Shown here one piece after another: positions 15,199-23,697 of a stretch of 64,000 nt of DNA. Location of the stretch: positions 186,001-250,000 of the forward strand of contig NZ_JOJL01000004.1 of the NCBI RefSeq assembly GCF_000721705.1, given 5' to 3'. This stretch comes from Actinoplanes subtropicus (GTDB taxonomy: Bacteria > Actinomycetota > Actinomycetes > Mycobacteriales > Micromonosporaceae). Each line of letters starts with the position of its first letter. Position 1 is the first letter of the stretch. The translations under genes and the position numbers were made by a program. Below the pieces are notes generated by a model. The model had not been told where the DNA came from and ran no database searches. It was given only the letters and a program-made list of their open reading frames with translations.

Positions 15199-15849
15199 TC
15201 ACGGTGGGGGTGTGCCGATGCTGTGGATCAGGCCGGCCGGGATGACCAGGTCGGCGCGGTCCCGCGTGGCAGCGATCACAGCCGCGTTCCATTCATCGGT
15301 GCCGTTGGCCCACTCGATCGCGGCCGGCTCGGGCTTGCCGAAGCGGATGTGCCGGGCGATCAGCCGGTCCATCCTCGTGTCCCGGTCGAGGTCGGCGTAC
15401 CAGACCTCGGCCAGCAGCGGCCGGACCGTACGCCAGCGCGGGGTGTCCAGGAGCAGATAGTTGCCCTCGGTGATGATCAGCCGGGCCGGGCGCTCGATCG
15501 GGATCGCTCCGGCGATCGGCTGCTCGATGACCCGTTCGAAGCCGGGCGCGTAGACGATCTCGTCCTCGTCCTCGATCAGCCGGCGCAGCAGGGCCGCGTA
15601 GCCGAGCGCGTCGAACGTGTCCGGGGCGCCCTTGCGATCGCGCAGCCCGAGCCGCTCGAGCTCGGCGTCGGCCAGGTGGAACCCGTCCATCGGCACGTGC
15701 GCGACCCCGGCACCGAGCGCCGCGACCAGTTCCTCGGCGAGCGTGGTCTTGCCCGCGGCCGGCGCCCCGGTGATGCCCAGGACGGCCCGCCTGCCGTCGG
15801 CCACCAGTCCCCGGGCCCGCGCGACAAGCCGGTCGAACGTGAGCGTCAT
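15199..15849 (-). CDS. Nucleoside/sugar kinase of the uridine kinase/PRK family
   Basis: 216 residues. Walker A GAPAAGKTT lies near residue 28, then the base MDGFHLAD (Asp) typical of uridine kinase-like and FrcK-like proteins, LIITEGNYLLLDTPRW (Walker B) and the RLIARHIRFGKP lid segment with arginines. The ATG overlaps the stop of the upstream gene as ATGA, so translation is coupled. The reaction is probably ATP-dependent phosphorylation of a nucleoside or sugar; the exact substrate is not visible. Confidence 0.8.
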   Translation of the reverse strand: MTLTFDRLVARARGLVADGRRAVLGITGAPAAGKTTLAEELVAALGAGVAHVPMDGFHLADAELERLGLRDRKGAPDTFDALGYAALLRRLIEDEDEIVYAPGFERVIEQPIAGAIPIERPARLIITEGNYLLLDTPRWRTVRPLLAEVWYADLDRDTRMDRLIARHIRFGKPEPAAIEWANGTDEWNAAVIAATRDRADLVIPAGLIHSIGTPPP

Positions 15850-16580
15850 GGACGAAACGTTAAACCCAGCCGTAAGCCGGCGACGCCGGCGGGCGAGAGC
15901 GGCCGGGCGGTGGCCTGGGCCAGCTCGTCCCGGACGCTGCCGGGCAGTTCGTCGGCGAGCGTGCGCAACCGCGGATACAGGTCGAGCACGTCCCGGTGGG
16001 TCAGCGCGCCCACCCCGATCAGCAGCCCGTTGACCGAGGCCGGGTCGGCGACCAGTTCCGCGCACAGCTCCATCCGCCAGATCGGGTCGTGCACGTGGGT
16101 GGCGAACTCGCGGGCGATCCGGTTGCCGGACGGCGAGGCCATCTCCAGCCGCGCGTGCCGGCCGGAGCGGGCGAGCACCGGGGCGAGGCGGCAGGCGATG
16201 CCCAGCAGCCGGGCGAGCTCGGGCACGGTCAGCACCTCCAGGCCGAGCGAGCAGGTCGCGCAGAGCCGCTGATAGCTGCGGGCGTGCACGACGGACGCCG
16301 GTCGCGGACAGTCGCCCAGCGGTCCGCAGAGCCGATCGAGGATGATCTCGGCGAGGGTGCCCTCGTGGTCGAAGCGGCCCACGCCGAAGTAGGCGGCCGG
16401 GCGGCTGCGGTAATGGGCGAGCGCGGTGCGGGCACTGACATATCCGTCGGATTCCACGCCGATGCGAGGCACGCCGTTCTCGGTGTGCAGCTGGATGAGT
16501 CGGAACATCCTCGTCGCTCCCGGTGGTCGAAGCGCCAACCTGATGCCCGGGGATACGGGCGCGGCGAGGGGACGGTTCAC
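15846..16580 (-). CDS. Protein of unknown function, coupled to a kinase gene
   Basis: 244 residues if GTG 16580 is used; that start overlaps the stop of the upstream membrane protein gene as GTGA and has GGAG six bases ahead. ATG 16508 (MFRLIQLHTENGV) is an alternative giving 220 residues. The sequence is Leu/Arg-rich and soluble, with a possible metal-binding Cys set (CGPLGDC, CATCS). I do not recognise it. Overlaps on both sides place it in a tight three-gene operon 16816-15199. Confidence 0.6.
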   Translation of the reverse strand: MNRPLAAPVSPGIRLALRPPGATRMFRLIQLHTENGVPRIGVESDGYVSARTALAHYRSRPAAYFGVGRFDHEGTLAEIILDRLCGPLGDCPRPASVVHARSYQRLCATCSLGLEVLTVPELARLLGIACRLAPVLARSGRHARLEMASPSGNRIAREFATHVHDPIWRMELCAELVADPASVNGLLIGVGALTHRDVLDLYPRLRTLADELPGSVRDELAQATARPLSPAGVAGLRLGLTFRP

Positions 16581-16816
16581 TCCTCACTCCGAGTGAATGA
16601 AATTTTCCCGCGACGGTGCTGACCAGTGAACCGAAAGCAATCGAACGTCACTGCGTGTAAGGCGTACACACCCGACGTGAGCATGATCCAGACTGCCGCG
16701 AGCACCCCCGCGAGCCCCGGCGAGAGCGCGTGCCAGGCGACCGGGAGGGTGGCCGAGCCGAGCGCGATCCCGGCGCCCACGGTGGCCTCGGCAAGCCGGA
16801 ACGGATCGATGGTCAT
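16577..16816 (-). CDS. Small membrane protein, unknown
   Basis: 79 residues with two hydrophobic helices (about 14-30 and 36-57) and a basic tail CFRFTGQHRRGKISFTRSEE. ATG 16816 was chosen because the frame upstream is Gly/Ser/Arg-rich and non-descript. First gene of the coupled three-gene operon with the unknown protein and the kinase. Confidence 0.6.
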   Translation of the reverse strand: MTIDPFRLAEATVGAGIALGSATLPVAWHALSPGLAGVLAAVWIMLTSGVYALHAVTFDCFRFTGQHRRGKISFTRSEE

Positions 16817-17030
16817 GACGGACAGCCTGCCGCTCCGGGCGGGTCCGCCGCTTCCGTCCACGGTCGGGTCCTGGATCTACCTTTCGGCAGAGGGACAAAA
16901 CCCCTTCAAAATCATTATTTCGTACGGGAGCCACGCGGTGCCTCTTCTAGTGAGCGCCGGGCCTCGACCCCACTACCCACCGACCCGCCGCGTCCCACCC
17001 GACGGGGTGCGGCCCGGCCGTCGCCACACG
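16817..17030. other. Intergenic stretch with AT-rich patch
   Basis: Holds the presumed promoter of the small membrane protein operon. An unusually AT-rich patch (about 16896-16925, CCTTCAAAATCATTATTTCG) stands out in this GC-rich DNA. No gene is seen; the rest leads into the tandem repeat that ends at the glycosyltransferase gene. Confidence 0.4.
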
Positions 17031-17179
17031 CTCACCGCCCAGCTCCCACGGGCGCTCACCGCGCGGCTCCCACGGGCGCTCACCGCGCGGCTCCCACGGG
17101 CGCTCACCGCGCGGCTCCCACGGGCGGGTCCCTCACCGCGCGGCTCGGACGGGGGCTCACCGCGCGGCTCACACGGGCG
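17031..17179. repeat. 24-bp tandem repeat, six copies
   Basis: Unit CTCACCGCGCGGCTCCCACG plus GGCG, at 17031, 17055, 17079, 17103, 17132 and 17156, with 5 extra bases between copies 4 and 5. Copies 2 to 4 are identical. It lies just beyond the stop of the glycosyltransferase gene (17207). There are no spacers, so this is not a CRISPR. Confidence 0.9.
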
Positions 17180-17206
17180 CTGACCGCCCGCGCCCCACCC
17201 AGGCGT

Positions 17207-17989
17207 TCACCGCCCGGCGCTCACCGGGCGGCGAGCCGTCATCACGCCGGCGCCGGCGGCCGCCATCCCGGCGAGGGCGCCGCAGGCGCGCAGCGCGTGG
17301 TCGACCCCGCGCCCGCGCAGCGCGGCCCGCAGGTTCCCCAGCACCGCCCGGGGCATCGGCCGCAGCGCCGGCCGCCCCTCCGCGAAGCACCGCCGCAGGT
17401 AGGCCGGGAACGACGCGGCGTGCCCCGGCACCTCGTGCCGCAGCACCGCGTCCGGCACGTGCCGCCACCGGCCGCCGGCCAGCGACCGCATCCGCAGCGG
17501 CAGCTCCGCCGCCCGCCGTCCGAAGCCGCCGACCTGCCGGAAGACGCTGCGCCGCACCATCATCCCGGCCGGCCGGGCGGTCGGCACCAGGGTCCAGGTC
17601 AGTTCGTCGGCGAGCCAGCGCGGCCGCCCGTCCCGCCAGTCCGGCCGCAGCCCGCCGCCGGCGCCGACCACCGCCGGGTCGCGGAGGGCCTCGGCCAGCC
17701 GGGCCAGCCAGTCCGGGCCGGCGATCACGTCGTCGGCCAGGAAGGCGATCAGTTCGGTGACCGCGTAGTAGGCGCCGGTGTCCCGGCTGCCGCCCGGCCC
17801 CCGGTCGTTCTCCAGCACCGTGACGCCGGCGAGGTCGCGCCGGATCCGCCTGAAGTAAGCGGTTTCCTGGTCGACCACCACGATGATCTCGGCCGGCCGA
17901 CGGGTCTGCGAGCGGGCGGCCGCGACGGCCCGCACCAGCGAATGCCAGTGGCTCGGCGGCCCGGCCGGGATGACGACGGTGACATCCAC
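17207..17989 (-). CDS. Family 2 glycosyltransferase
   Basis: 260 residues. GT-A fold signs: DVTVVIPAG at the start, SQTRRPAEIIVVVDQE, LENDRGPGGSRDTGAYYA, and the metal-binding region LIAFLADDVIAGPDWLARL in DxD position; PRWLADELTW and GMMVRRSVFRQVGGF follow. A C-terminal hydrophobic stretch (GALAGMAAAGAGVM) may touch the membrane. GTG start 11 bp after the upstream glycosyltransferase gene, so same operon. Acceptor unknown; probably surface glycan synthesis. Confidence 0.85.
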   Translation of the reverse strand: MDVTVVIPAGPPSHWHSLVRAVAAARSQTRRPAEIIVVVDQETAYFRRIRRDLAGVTVLENDRGPGGSRDTGAYYAVTELIAFLADDVIAGPDWLARLAEALRDPAVVGAGGGLRPDWRDGRPRWLADELTWTLVPTARPAGMMVRRSVFRQVGGFGRRAAELPLRMRSLAGGRWRHVPDAVLRHEVPGHAASFPAYLRRCFAEGRPALRPMPRAVLGNLRAALRGRGVDHALRACGALAGMAAAGAGVMTARRPVSAGR

Positions 17990-18000
17990 TGCGGCACCGC

Positions 18001-19272
18001 TCAGTTCTCGAGGGCGGAGACGCGGACCGGCTTGCGGTCGCCGGCAGTGGCGCGACGGCTGTTGTCCGGCAGCGCCTTGTCCAGCGGCATGGTGCTGAGC
18101 AGGCGGCGGTTCGGCATCCGCCCTAGGCCGGAGGCCGCCACCGCCGTGGCTTCCGCGTGCTGCCCGGAAGGCCGGGCGGCGCCGGCGGGCCGGGCCGCGC
18201 CGGCGGACCGGACGGCGCTGGTGGATCGGGCGGCGCTCGCGAGGCCAGCGGGCTGGGTGGGGCCCGCGGACTGGGCGGCGCTAGCGGCGCCGGCGAGCCG
18301 GGCGGCGACCGTGGATCGGGCGGCGCTGGTGGACTGGGCGCCAGCGGACTGGGCAGCGCTGGCAGCGCTGGCAGACCAGGCGGCGCCACCGGCCTGGGCG
18401 GCGGTGGCGGATCGGGCGGCCCCGGCGGACTGGGCGGCGGTGGCGGGTCGGGCGGCCCCGGCAGACCGGGACGAGACGGTGCGACGGCGGTGGGCGGGTG
18501 GGGTCGCCGCTTGGCGGGCGCGCGAACGGCCGTACTCGCTGAAGATGGTCCGCAGCACGCGGAGGCCGTCCCGGAAGGTGTTGAGGTTGCTCTCGCCGTG
18601 GATGCGCTCGTGCTCGATGCTGCCGACCTCGCCGACCTTCAGCCCCTGGGCCGCGGCGCGGATGTTGATCATCGTCTCGATCTCGAAGCCGTCGCCCCAG
18701 AGCTTTTCGCCGCCGGCCGGCTGGGGCAGGCGGGTGTCCGGCAGGTCGAGCGCCGGGACGACGCTGCGCCAGAAGGCGTTGTAGCCGTAGCAGAGGTCGG
18801 TGAACCTGGTGCCGAACAGCACGTTCACCACCAGGTTGAGGCCGTCGTTGCCGAGCTTGCGCAGCGGGGTGATGTCGTGGCTGTGCCCGCCGTGCGAGAA
18901 GCGCGAGCCCTTCACGAAGTCGGCGCCGTCGATCAGCTGCTGGACGAAGAGCGGGATCTCCCGCGGGTCGGTCGAGCCGTCCGCGTCGATCATCACGATG
19001 ATGTCGCCGGTGCTGGCCGCGAAGCCGCAGGCCAGAGCATTGCCCTTGCCCTTACGGGTCTGCTGGACGACGACCACGTCGGGGCGCAGTTCGCGGGCGG
19101 CGGCGACGGTGCGGTCGACCGAGCCGCCGTCGACCAGGATCACCTCGGTGATGCCGGCGGGCAGGGCGGCGAAGACGTGCGGGAGGTTGCGCTCCTCGTT
19201 GAGCGCCGGGATGACCACGCTCACGGTCGGTGACTGAACGCCGCTACCGAGGGTGTTGTGCGAGAGCTCCAT
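18001..19272 (-). CDS. Family 2 glycosyltransferase (dolichol-phosphate-mannose-synthase-like) with repeat-rich tail
   Basis: 423 residues. Residues 15-270 are a typical GT2: SVVIPALNEERNLPHVF, VILVDGGSVDRT, RKGKGNALACGF, IVMIDADGSTDPREI (DxD), FVKGSRF, LCYGYNAFWR and GDGFEIETM. From about 275 to 385 the chain is a degenerate Ala/Ser/Gly/Arg/Gln repeat (SAGAARPATAAQ-like units), followed by a non-repeat tail ending VRVSALEN. ATG 19272 (MELSHNTL) precedes the domain; upstream residues in frame look non-coding. Likely transfers a sugar from NDP-sugar to a lipid or surface glycan; coupled to the next GT gene. Confidence 0.85.
   Translation of the reverse strand: MELSHNTLGSGVQSPTVSVVIPALNEERNLPHVFAALPAGITEVILVDGGSVDRTVAAARELRPDVVVVQQTRKGKGNALACGFAASTGDIIVMIDADGSTDPREIPLFVQQLIDGADFVKGSRFSHGGHSHDITPLRKLGNDGLNLVVNVLFGTRFTDLCYGYNAFWRSVVPALDLPDTRLPQPAGGEKLWGDGFEIETMINIRAAAQGLKVGEVGSIEHERIHGESNLNTFRDGLRVLRTIFSEYGRSRARQAATPPAHRRRTVSSRSAGAARPATAAQSAGAARSATAAQAGGAAWSASAASAAQSAGAQSTSAARSTVAARLAGAASAAQSAGPTQPAGLASAARSTSAVRSAGAARPAGAARPSGQHAEATAVAASGLGRMPNRRLLSTMPLDKALPDNSRRATAGDRKPVRVSALEN
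18160..18480 (-). repeat. Degenerate coding repeat in the glycosyltransferase tail
   Basis: About 320 bp of near-periodic GCGG(A/C)CTGGGCGGCG-type units, read as Ala/Ser/Gly/Gln/Arg blocks. Unit boundaries vary, mostly multiples of 3, so the frame is kept. Confidence 0.7.
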
Positions 19273-19710
19273 CGGTGGATGCCTTCCCGGGCCGCGACTC
19301 GACTGGGGCGGCGGATCCCGGGGTAGATCCGCACGTCGTTCGCTCTGCCGAGAACCGTAGCGCGACATTACTCAGAGTCAAGTGAGCCCGTGATCACTGG
19401 GCGAACGACTGCGCTCACCTCGGCAGACGCTCTTGCCTTCGACCGTCACCGCGGTTACCTTGAGTTACGGCCAGTCATAGGGTTCCGGGCGACGGGTGGG
19501 GCGAAATGGATGAAAGCCGCAAACCAGGAATTCCATGCCTTACACGTACAATAAAAATATGTCGGAAAAATCTGGGCCGGGATGCTATCGCACCTCGACA
19601 TCACGAAGCGTCACTATCGGCCTCCAGTACCGTTAGTGCCGGCCGGGAACGGCCGGTGTCCTGTCCGTCGAGGCCGGTAACTGTCGGCCCTCCTCACCGA
19701 GGGTGATGCG
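19273..19710. other. Intergenic region
   Basis: Carries the promoter of the glycosyltransferase operon and, on the plus side, of a small Cys/His protein. A GTGATCAC palindrome lies near 19390-19397. An AT-rich stretch (AATAAAAATATG near 19551) marks a likely promoter. A 66-codon open frame at 19506-19706 has no support as a gene. Confidence 0.4.
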
Positions 19711-19863
19711 ATGAAAGCCGAAGATGCAGTCTGTGTCTGCGGGCACCCGCACCGGGCGCACGAGCACCACCGTCGCGGCACCGAGTGCGCGCTGTGCGGC
19801 CCGCGGGTGTGCTCGCGCTACCGGCGGGAAACCTGGTGGCGGCGGCTGGTGTCGCACGGCTGA
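19711..19863 (+). CDS. Small Cys/His-rich zinc-finger-like protein
   Basis: 50 residues: CVCGHPHRAHEHHRRGTECA with further CG and CS, giving a likely zinc knuckle. Short proteins with the pattern CxCGHxxxxHxHxxxGxxCxxC are frequent in actinobacteria; function unknown. ATG 19711 follows GAGGG at seven bases. Too short for most gene callers. Confidence 0.65.
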   Translation: MKAEDAVCVCGHPHRAHEHHRRGTECALCGPRVCSRYRRETWWRRLVSHG

Positions 19864-19892
19864 GTGTCCCAGCAGGTGGCGACGGGTCGCGA

Positions 19893-19919
19893 AAACCTAC
19901 TAACTCTGTAGGCTAGGTT
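19893..19919. promoter_or_regulatory. Nested inverted repeat upstream of sulfotransferase
   Basis: CCTAC/GTAGG (19896-19912) with outer AACCT (19894-19898) and AGGTT (19915-19919). It sits 40-60 bp upstream of the start codon, in the promoter position, so it may be an operator. Confidence 0.4.
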
Positions 19920-19957
19920 CACTTCAACGTGCGGGCGCACGATCGGAGGGACCCCTC

Positions 19958-20893
19958 ATGCCACTTCCAGACTTCCTGATCGCGGGCGTGCCGAAGGCGG
20001 GGACGACCGCGCTGCACGCGGCGCTGGCGCCGCACCCGGGGCTGTATCTGTCCCCCGTCAAGGAGCCCAAGTTCTTCCTCACCGACGGCCCGCCGCCGCG
20101 GCACGGTGGCCCCGGCGACGTGCAGACCTACCAGGAGCACGTCTGGCGGCGGGAGGACTACGAGGCGCTGTTCGCCCGGGCCCCGGAGGGCGCCCTGCTC
20201 GGCGAGGCCACCCCGTTCTACCTGCACGACCTCGAGTCGCATGGCCGGATCAAGGCGCTCGTCCCGCAGGCCCGGCTGATCCTGCTGCTGCGCGACCCGG
20301 TCGACCGCGCGCACTCGAACTGGACCCACCTGTGGAACGCCGGCCTCGAGCCGGAGGCCGACTTCCTCGCCGCCTGCCGCGCCGAGCCGGCCCGGATCGC
20401 CGCCGGATGGGCCGCGTTCTGGCACTACATCGGGCTCGGCCGGTACGGGCGGCAGATCGAGCACCTGTACCGGCACTTCCCGCGCGAGCAGGTGCTGGTG
20501 CTGCGCTACCGGGAACTGAAGGACAGCCCGGCCGCGACGCTGGACCGGGTATGCGCTTTCCTCGGTGTGGACACCGGCGTGCTCGCCGCGATCCCGAAGG
20601 AGAACGTGAACCGGCACGTGGTGGAGGACACCCGGGTCAACGGCGTGCTGCGGTGGCTGCTGCGTACGGGCGGAAATTTCGGCCACCGCTTCCCGGTGCC
20701 GCTGCGGCTGGCCGCCCGCGGGCCGCTGCTGACCGTGCTGCACCGCAAGACCGGCACCCGGCCGGTGACCACGCCCGAGGAGCGGGCCGCGCTGCTGCCG
20801 CTGTTCGCCGCGGACATCGCGCTCTTGCAGGAGGTCACCGGGGAGCGCTATGACGATTGGTTGTCCGTCGACCGGCACGCTAAGGTCCGATAA
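19958..20893 (+). CDS. Sulfotransferase
   Basis: 311 residues. The 5' phosphosulfate loop GVPKAGTTALHAAL (10-23) and the 3'-phosphate motif LLLRDPVDRAHSNWTHL (109-125) identify a PAPS-dependent sulfotransferase of the heparan N-sulfotransferase-like type. LYLSPVKEPKFF and the C-terminal VLVLRYRELKDSPAATLDRV are also typical. GGAGGG lies before the ATG. Next to glycosyltransferases and followed within 27 bp by a beta-propeller protein, so a sulfated glycan or metabolite is possible; the acceptor is unknown. Confidence 0.9.
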   Translation: MPLPDFLIAGVPKAGTTALHAALAPHPGLYLSPVKEPKFFLTDGPPPRHGGPGDVQTYQEHVWRREDYEALFARAPEGALLGEATPFYLHDLESHGRIKALVPQARLILLLRDPVDRAHSNWTHLWNAGLEPEADFLAACRAEPARIAAGWAAFWHYIGLGRYGRQIEHLYRHFPREQVLVLRYRELKDSPAATLDRVCAFLGVDTGVLAAIPKENVNRHVVEDTRVNGVLRWLLRTGGNFGHRFPVPLRLAARGPLLTVLHRKTGTRPVTTPEERAALLPLFAADIALLQEVTGERYDDWLSVDRHAKVR

Positions 20894-20920
20894 GTTCGAT
20901 TCCAGGTAGGGGAGTCCGAT

Positions 20921-21829
20921 TTGACCACGGGAACCGCCACGTTGCCGCTGCCGCGCTGGGAGGAGACCGCTGTGGTGGTCGAGCCGCCCGGCGACGAGCC
21001 CGGGTCCTGGGCCGGTGCGCCCAGCTCGATCGTCGCGGACGGCTGGGTCTACCTCGCGTACCGGCTGCGGCTGCCGATCGGCGAGGGGCGGGGGATCGCG
21101 AACGTCGTGGCCCGCTCCCGCGACGGCGTCGGCTTCGAGCCGGTGGCCGAGGTGACCAAGGACCGGTTCGGGGCCGAGTCCCTCGAACGGCCCGCCCTGG
21201 TCCGGACCGCGGACGGCCGGTGGCGCCTGTACGTCAGCGTCGCCACCCCCGGCACCAAGCACTGGCGGGTCGACCTGCTCGAGGCGGCGACGCCCGTCGA
21301 CCTGGCCACGGCCGAGCCCCGCACGGTGCTGCCCGGCGACGAGGCGGTCGGTGTGAAGGATCCGGTGCTGCACCATGACGCGTACGGCTGGCACCTGTGG
21401 GCCTCGGTGCACCCCCTGGAGAGCTGGGACGACGCGGACCGGATGACCACCGAGTACGCGACCAGCCCCGACGGCGTGCACTGGACGTGGCGCGGCACCG
21501 CCCTCGCGCCCCGGCCGGGGGAGTGGGACGCCCGCGGCGTACGCGTCTCCTCGGTCCGGGTCGACGGCGACGAGATCACGGTCGCCTACGACGGCCGGGC
21601 CACCGCCGCCGAGAACTGGGAGGAGCGCACCGGCGTCGCCCGCGGCAAGCGCCAGGCCGACGGCACGTTCGGCGAGCTCACCGCGGCCGAGGGCCCGGTC
21701 GGCAGCCCACACCCGCCGTACGGGCTGCGCTACCTGAGCCTGGTCACGCTGCCGGGCGGCGGCGAGCGGATCTACTACGAGGCGACCCGCGCGGACGGCG
21801 CGCACGAGCTGCGGACCGAGCCGGCCTGA
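20921..21829 (+). CDS. Five-bladed beta-propeller protein (GH43/GH130-like)
   Basis: 302 residues, TTG start 7 bases after GGGGAG. The repeated blade-like segments (GAPSSIVADGWVYLAYRL, SLERPALVRTADGRWRLYVS, GVKDPVLHHDAYGWHLWAS, YATSPDGVHWTW) resemble the GH32/43/130 propeller fold, with Asp/Glu residues in likely active-site places (VKDPVL). No signal peptide, so cytoplasmic. Could be a glycoside phosphorylase or hydrolase or a non-catalytic relative. Probably co-transcribed with the sulfotransferase. Confidence 0.65.
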   Translation: MTTGTATLPLPRWEETAVVVEPPGDEPGSWAGAPSSIVADGWVYLAYRLRLPIGEGRGIANVVARSRDGVGFEPVAEVTKDRFGAESLERPALVRTADGRWRLYVSVATPGTKHWRVDLLEAATPVDLATAEPRTVLPGDEAVGVKDPVLHHDAYGWHLWASVHPLESWDDADRMTTEYATSPDGVHWTWRGTALAPRPGEWDARGVRVSSVRVDGDEITVAYDGRATAAENWEERTGVARGKRQADGTFGELTAAEGPVGSPHPPYGLRYLSLVTLPGGGERIYYEATRADGAHELRTEPA

Positions 21830-22118
21830 CCGTTTGCTACCGCCCGGTAGCCCAGCGTCCGGGCCCGTGAGAGCGCGATCACGATCGGCGGGGCCGGGCC
21901 GCGTGCCGTCCGGCGGGTCCCTTACCGTCATCGATCGACGCATGGTGTGCGCGGTAAACGGCCGCACTGTCGGTGGCGGGGTCCGTCCCACAAGGATGTG
22001 GCTCCGCCTTTCCTTTTACCGCTCCCCGCGTGCAACCAAGATTCTTCTGCCTGCCGGCGTCGCCCGGCCGATCGTCAGGCCGCTGGAAGCAAGCAGGTCC
22101 GCCGTCAGGAGAACCCAA

Positions 22119-22565
22119 GTGGTTGCCGTAGTCTCCGAGTTCACCATGCCGTCGCTGTCGCCGGTCGCCGACTGGGCCACCCGCCTGACCGAGCCGACCA
22201 TCCTGATCGCCGACGACGACGAGACGGTCCGCGACCTGGTCGCCTTCAAGCTGGCCGCGGCCGGCTACCACGCGATCACCGCCGAGGACGGCAGCTCCGC
22301 CCTCGACCTGATCCACCGCGAGCAGCCCGACATGGTCATCCTCGACGTGGTCATGCCCGGCCTGGACGGCCTGAGCGTCTGCTACGAGCTGCACTCCTCC
22401 GCCGCCACCGCCCAGATCCCCGTCTTGATGCTGAGCGGCCGCGACCGCCAGGTGGACATCGACCTGGGCCTGACCGTCGGCGCCGACGACTACCTGATCA
22501 AGCCGTTCAGCACCGCCGAGTTGATCCGCCGGGTCCGCTGGCTCCTGCTCGCCACCGGCGAGTGA
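22119..22565 (+). CDS. Stand-alone response regulator receiver protein
   Basis: 148 residues: a short lead, then a complete receiver domain with the acidic pocket ILIADDDE, the phospho-acceptor Asp in VILDVVMPGLDG, a Ser switch residue in LMLSGRD and the conserved Lys in DDYLIKPF. No output domain. GTG 22119 follows AGGAG. Lies at the edge of a decayed regulatory patch; partner kinase not in view. Confidence 0.85.
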   Translation: MVAVVSEFTMPSLSPVADWATRLTEPTILIADDDETVRDLVAFKLAAAGYHAITAEDGSSALDLIHREQPDMVILDVVMPGLDGLSVCYELHSSAATAQIPVLMLSGRDRQVDIDLGLTVGADDYLIKPFSTAELIRRVRWLLLATGE

Positions 22566-22665
22566 CCCCACCTTCGACCGTACGAGCGTCAGCCGGGTGC
22601 CCGGCGTGCTCGGGCCGCCCGCTGCCAAAGCAGCTCCGCGCCCGGCCGCCGGGCTGTTCCTTGTC

Positions 22666-22866
22666 TCAGGCCACCCGGTCGGCGACGGCCCGGGGCGGCC
22701 TGGCCACCACCCGGTTCCGGCCGCCCTCCTTCGCCGCGTACAGGTGGATGTCCGCCTCCCGCAGCAGCTCTCCCTGCGTGCGATGGCCCTCGGTGCGGGT
22801 GGCCACGCCGATGCTCGCCGTCACCGGCCTGCGGGCGTGCGAGGACCTGCTGGCCGCGGCGAGCTG
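22666..22866 (-). pseudogene. Remnant of a GGDEF diguanylate cyclase (C-terminal part)
   Basis: The last ~65 residues read PVTASIGVATR..., then LLREADIHLYAAKEGGRNRV, the unmistakable C-terminal end of a GGDEF domain. Upstream sequence (the catalytic GGDEF loop) is missing; the frame runs into unrelated DNA near 22866. No start codon or upstream domain, hence a 5'-truncated relic. Confidence 0.7.
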
Positions 22867-22869
22867 ACC

Positions 22870-23058
22870 ATGGCCGCGATCATGAAGGCCGGCGCGCTGC
22901 GGGTCATCCGCCGCGCGTACGGACCGGACCGGGCCGAGTCCGTGGCCGGGCGGCCGCCGGAGCGGATCGACCTCGACAACGCCGCGCACACCCGGCTGCT
23001 GTCCGAGCTCGGGCTGACCCCGGACGGCCTGTTCGACGAGCTCGGCGCCGAGCTCTGA
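22870..23058 (+). CDS. Small conserved-looking protein, unknown
   Basis: 62 residues, with RVIRRAYGPDRAESVAG and LLSELGLTPDGLFDELGAEL, which looks like small actinobacterial proteins of unknown role. It lies between two regulatory gene remnants. No strong ribosome-binding site; moderate support only. Confidence 0.45.
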   Translation: MAAIMKAGALRVIRRAYGPDRAESVAGRPPERIDLDNAAHTRLLSELGLTPDGLFDELGAEL

Positions 23059-23072
23059 CGACCGCCACCACC

Positions 23073-23234
23073 TCAGTTGCCGGCCGCGGCGCCGGTCGTG
23101 ATCCGGATGCGGCTCAGGTGGGCGCTGACGGTGCGGCGCGAGATGACCAGGCGCTCGGCGATCGCCTCGTCGCTCAGGCCCTGCGCGGCGAGGCCGGCGA
23201 TCTGCATCTCCTGGGCGGACAACCGCGAGCTCAC
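23073..23234 (-). pseudogene. Remnant of a LuxR-type regulator (HTH end only)
   Basis: About 52 residues: RLSAQEMQIAGLAAQGLSDE, then AIAERLVISRRTVSAHLSRI, the C-terminal LuxR helix-turn-helix. The upstream frame is not protein-like, so the ATPase or receiver part is lost. Probable relic. Confidence 0.65.
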
Positions 23235-23298
23235 GGACGGGCGCGCCGGCCGCTCGCCTCGCCGGCCGCACGTAGCTCGGCGCGGGCGATCTCGGCCC

Positions 23299-23697
23299 AT
23301 GAGCGTGCGCCGAGCAGCCATGACCCTCACCAGCACGAGCCGCGCCATCACCGTCGGCGTGGACTCCGAGATCGGCGCGCTGTGCGAGGCGATCGCGCAC
23401 CGCCCGGGCCGCGAACTCGACCGGCTCACCCCGGGCGCCATCGCCGATCTGCTCTTCGACGACGTGCTCCCGGCCGGCCACGTGACCGTTCACCTGGCCT
23501 TCATCGACGTCCGCGGCCTCCGGGCGTTGGCGCGTACGGCGATCCGGTCACGCCGGGGTGGCGGGTGCCTGCGGTTGCGCGGCGTCGGCACCCGTACCCG
23601 GCGCATCCTGTACCTGCTCGGCTGGGCCAAACCGTTCGAGCTCACTCCGGACGGACCGGTACCTCGATCTTCGGGGTGTCAGCGCCGGCCAGGCTGA
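23299..23697 (+). CDS. STAS-domain (anti-sigma factor antagonist-like) protein
   Basis: Up to 132 residues. The core HVTVHLAFIDVRGLRALART and GGGCLRLRGVGTRTRRILYL resembles anti-sigma antagonists, but the usual phospho-Ser of the FxDSSG motif is replaced (FIDVRG), so it would not be switchable by the usual kinase. ATG 23299 or 23320 possible; neither has a good ribosome-binding site. The last 56 bp overlap the convergent GH2 gene end. Confidence 0.55.
   Translation: MSVRRAAMTLTSTSRAITVGVDSEIGALCEAIAHRPGRELDRLTPGAIADLLFDDVLPAGHVTVHLAFIDVRGLRALARTAIRSRRGGGCLRLRGVGTRTRRILYLLGWAKPFELTPDGPVPRSSGCQRRPG

Noticed and set aside
17031..17179. CRISPR-like repeats
   Set aside because: Units abut without unique spacers and no cas genes are present.
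19506..19706. 66-codon open frame
   Set aside because: No ribosome-binding site, no protein-like composition; region is AT-rich promoter-like DNA.
23299..23697. Functional anti-sigma antagonist
   Set aside because: Kept as a STAS-like gene only; the phospho-Ser is absent and starts are poor, so activity in partner switching is not claimed.
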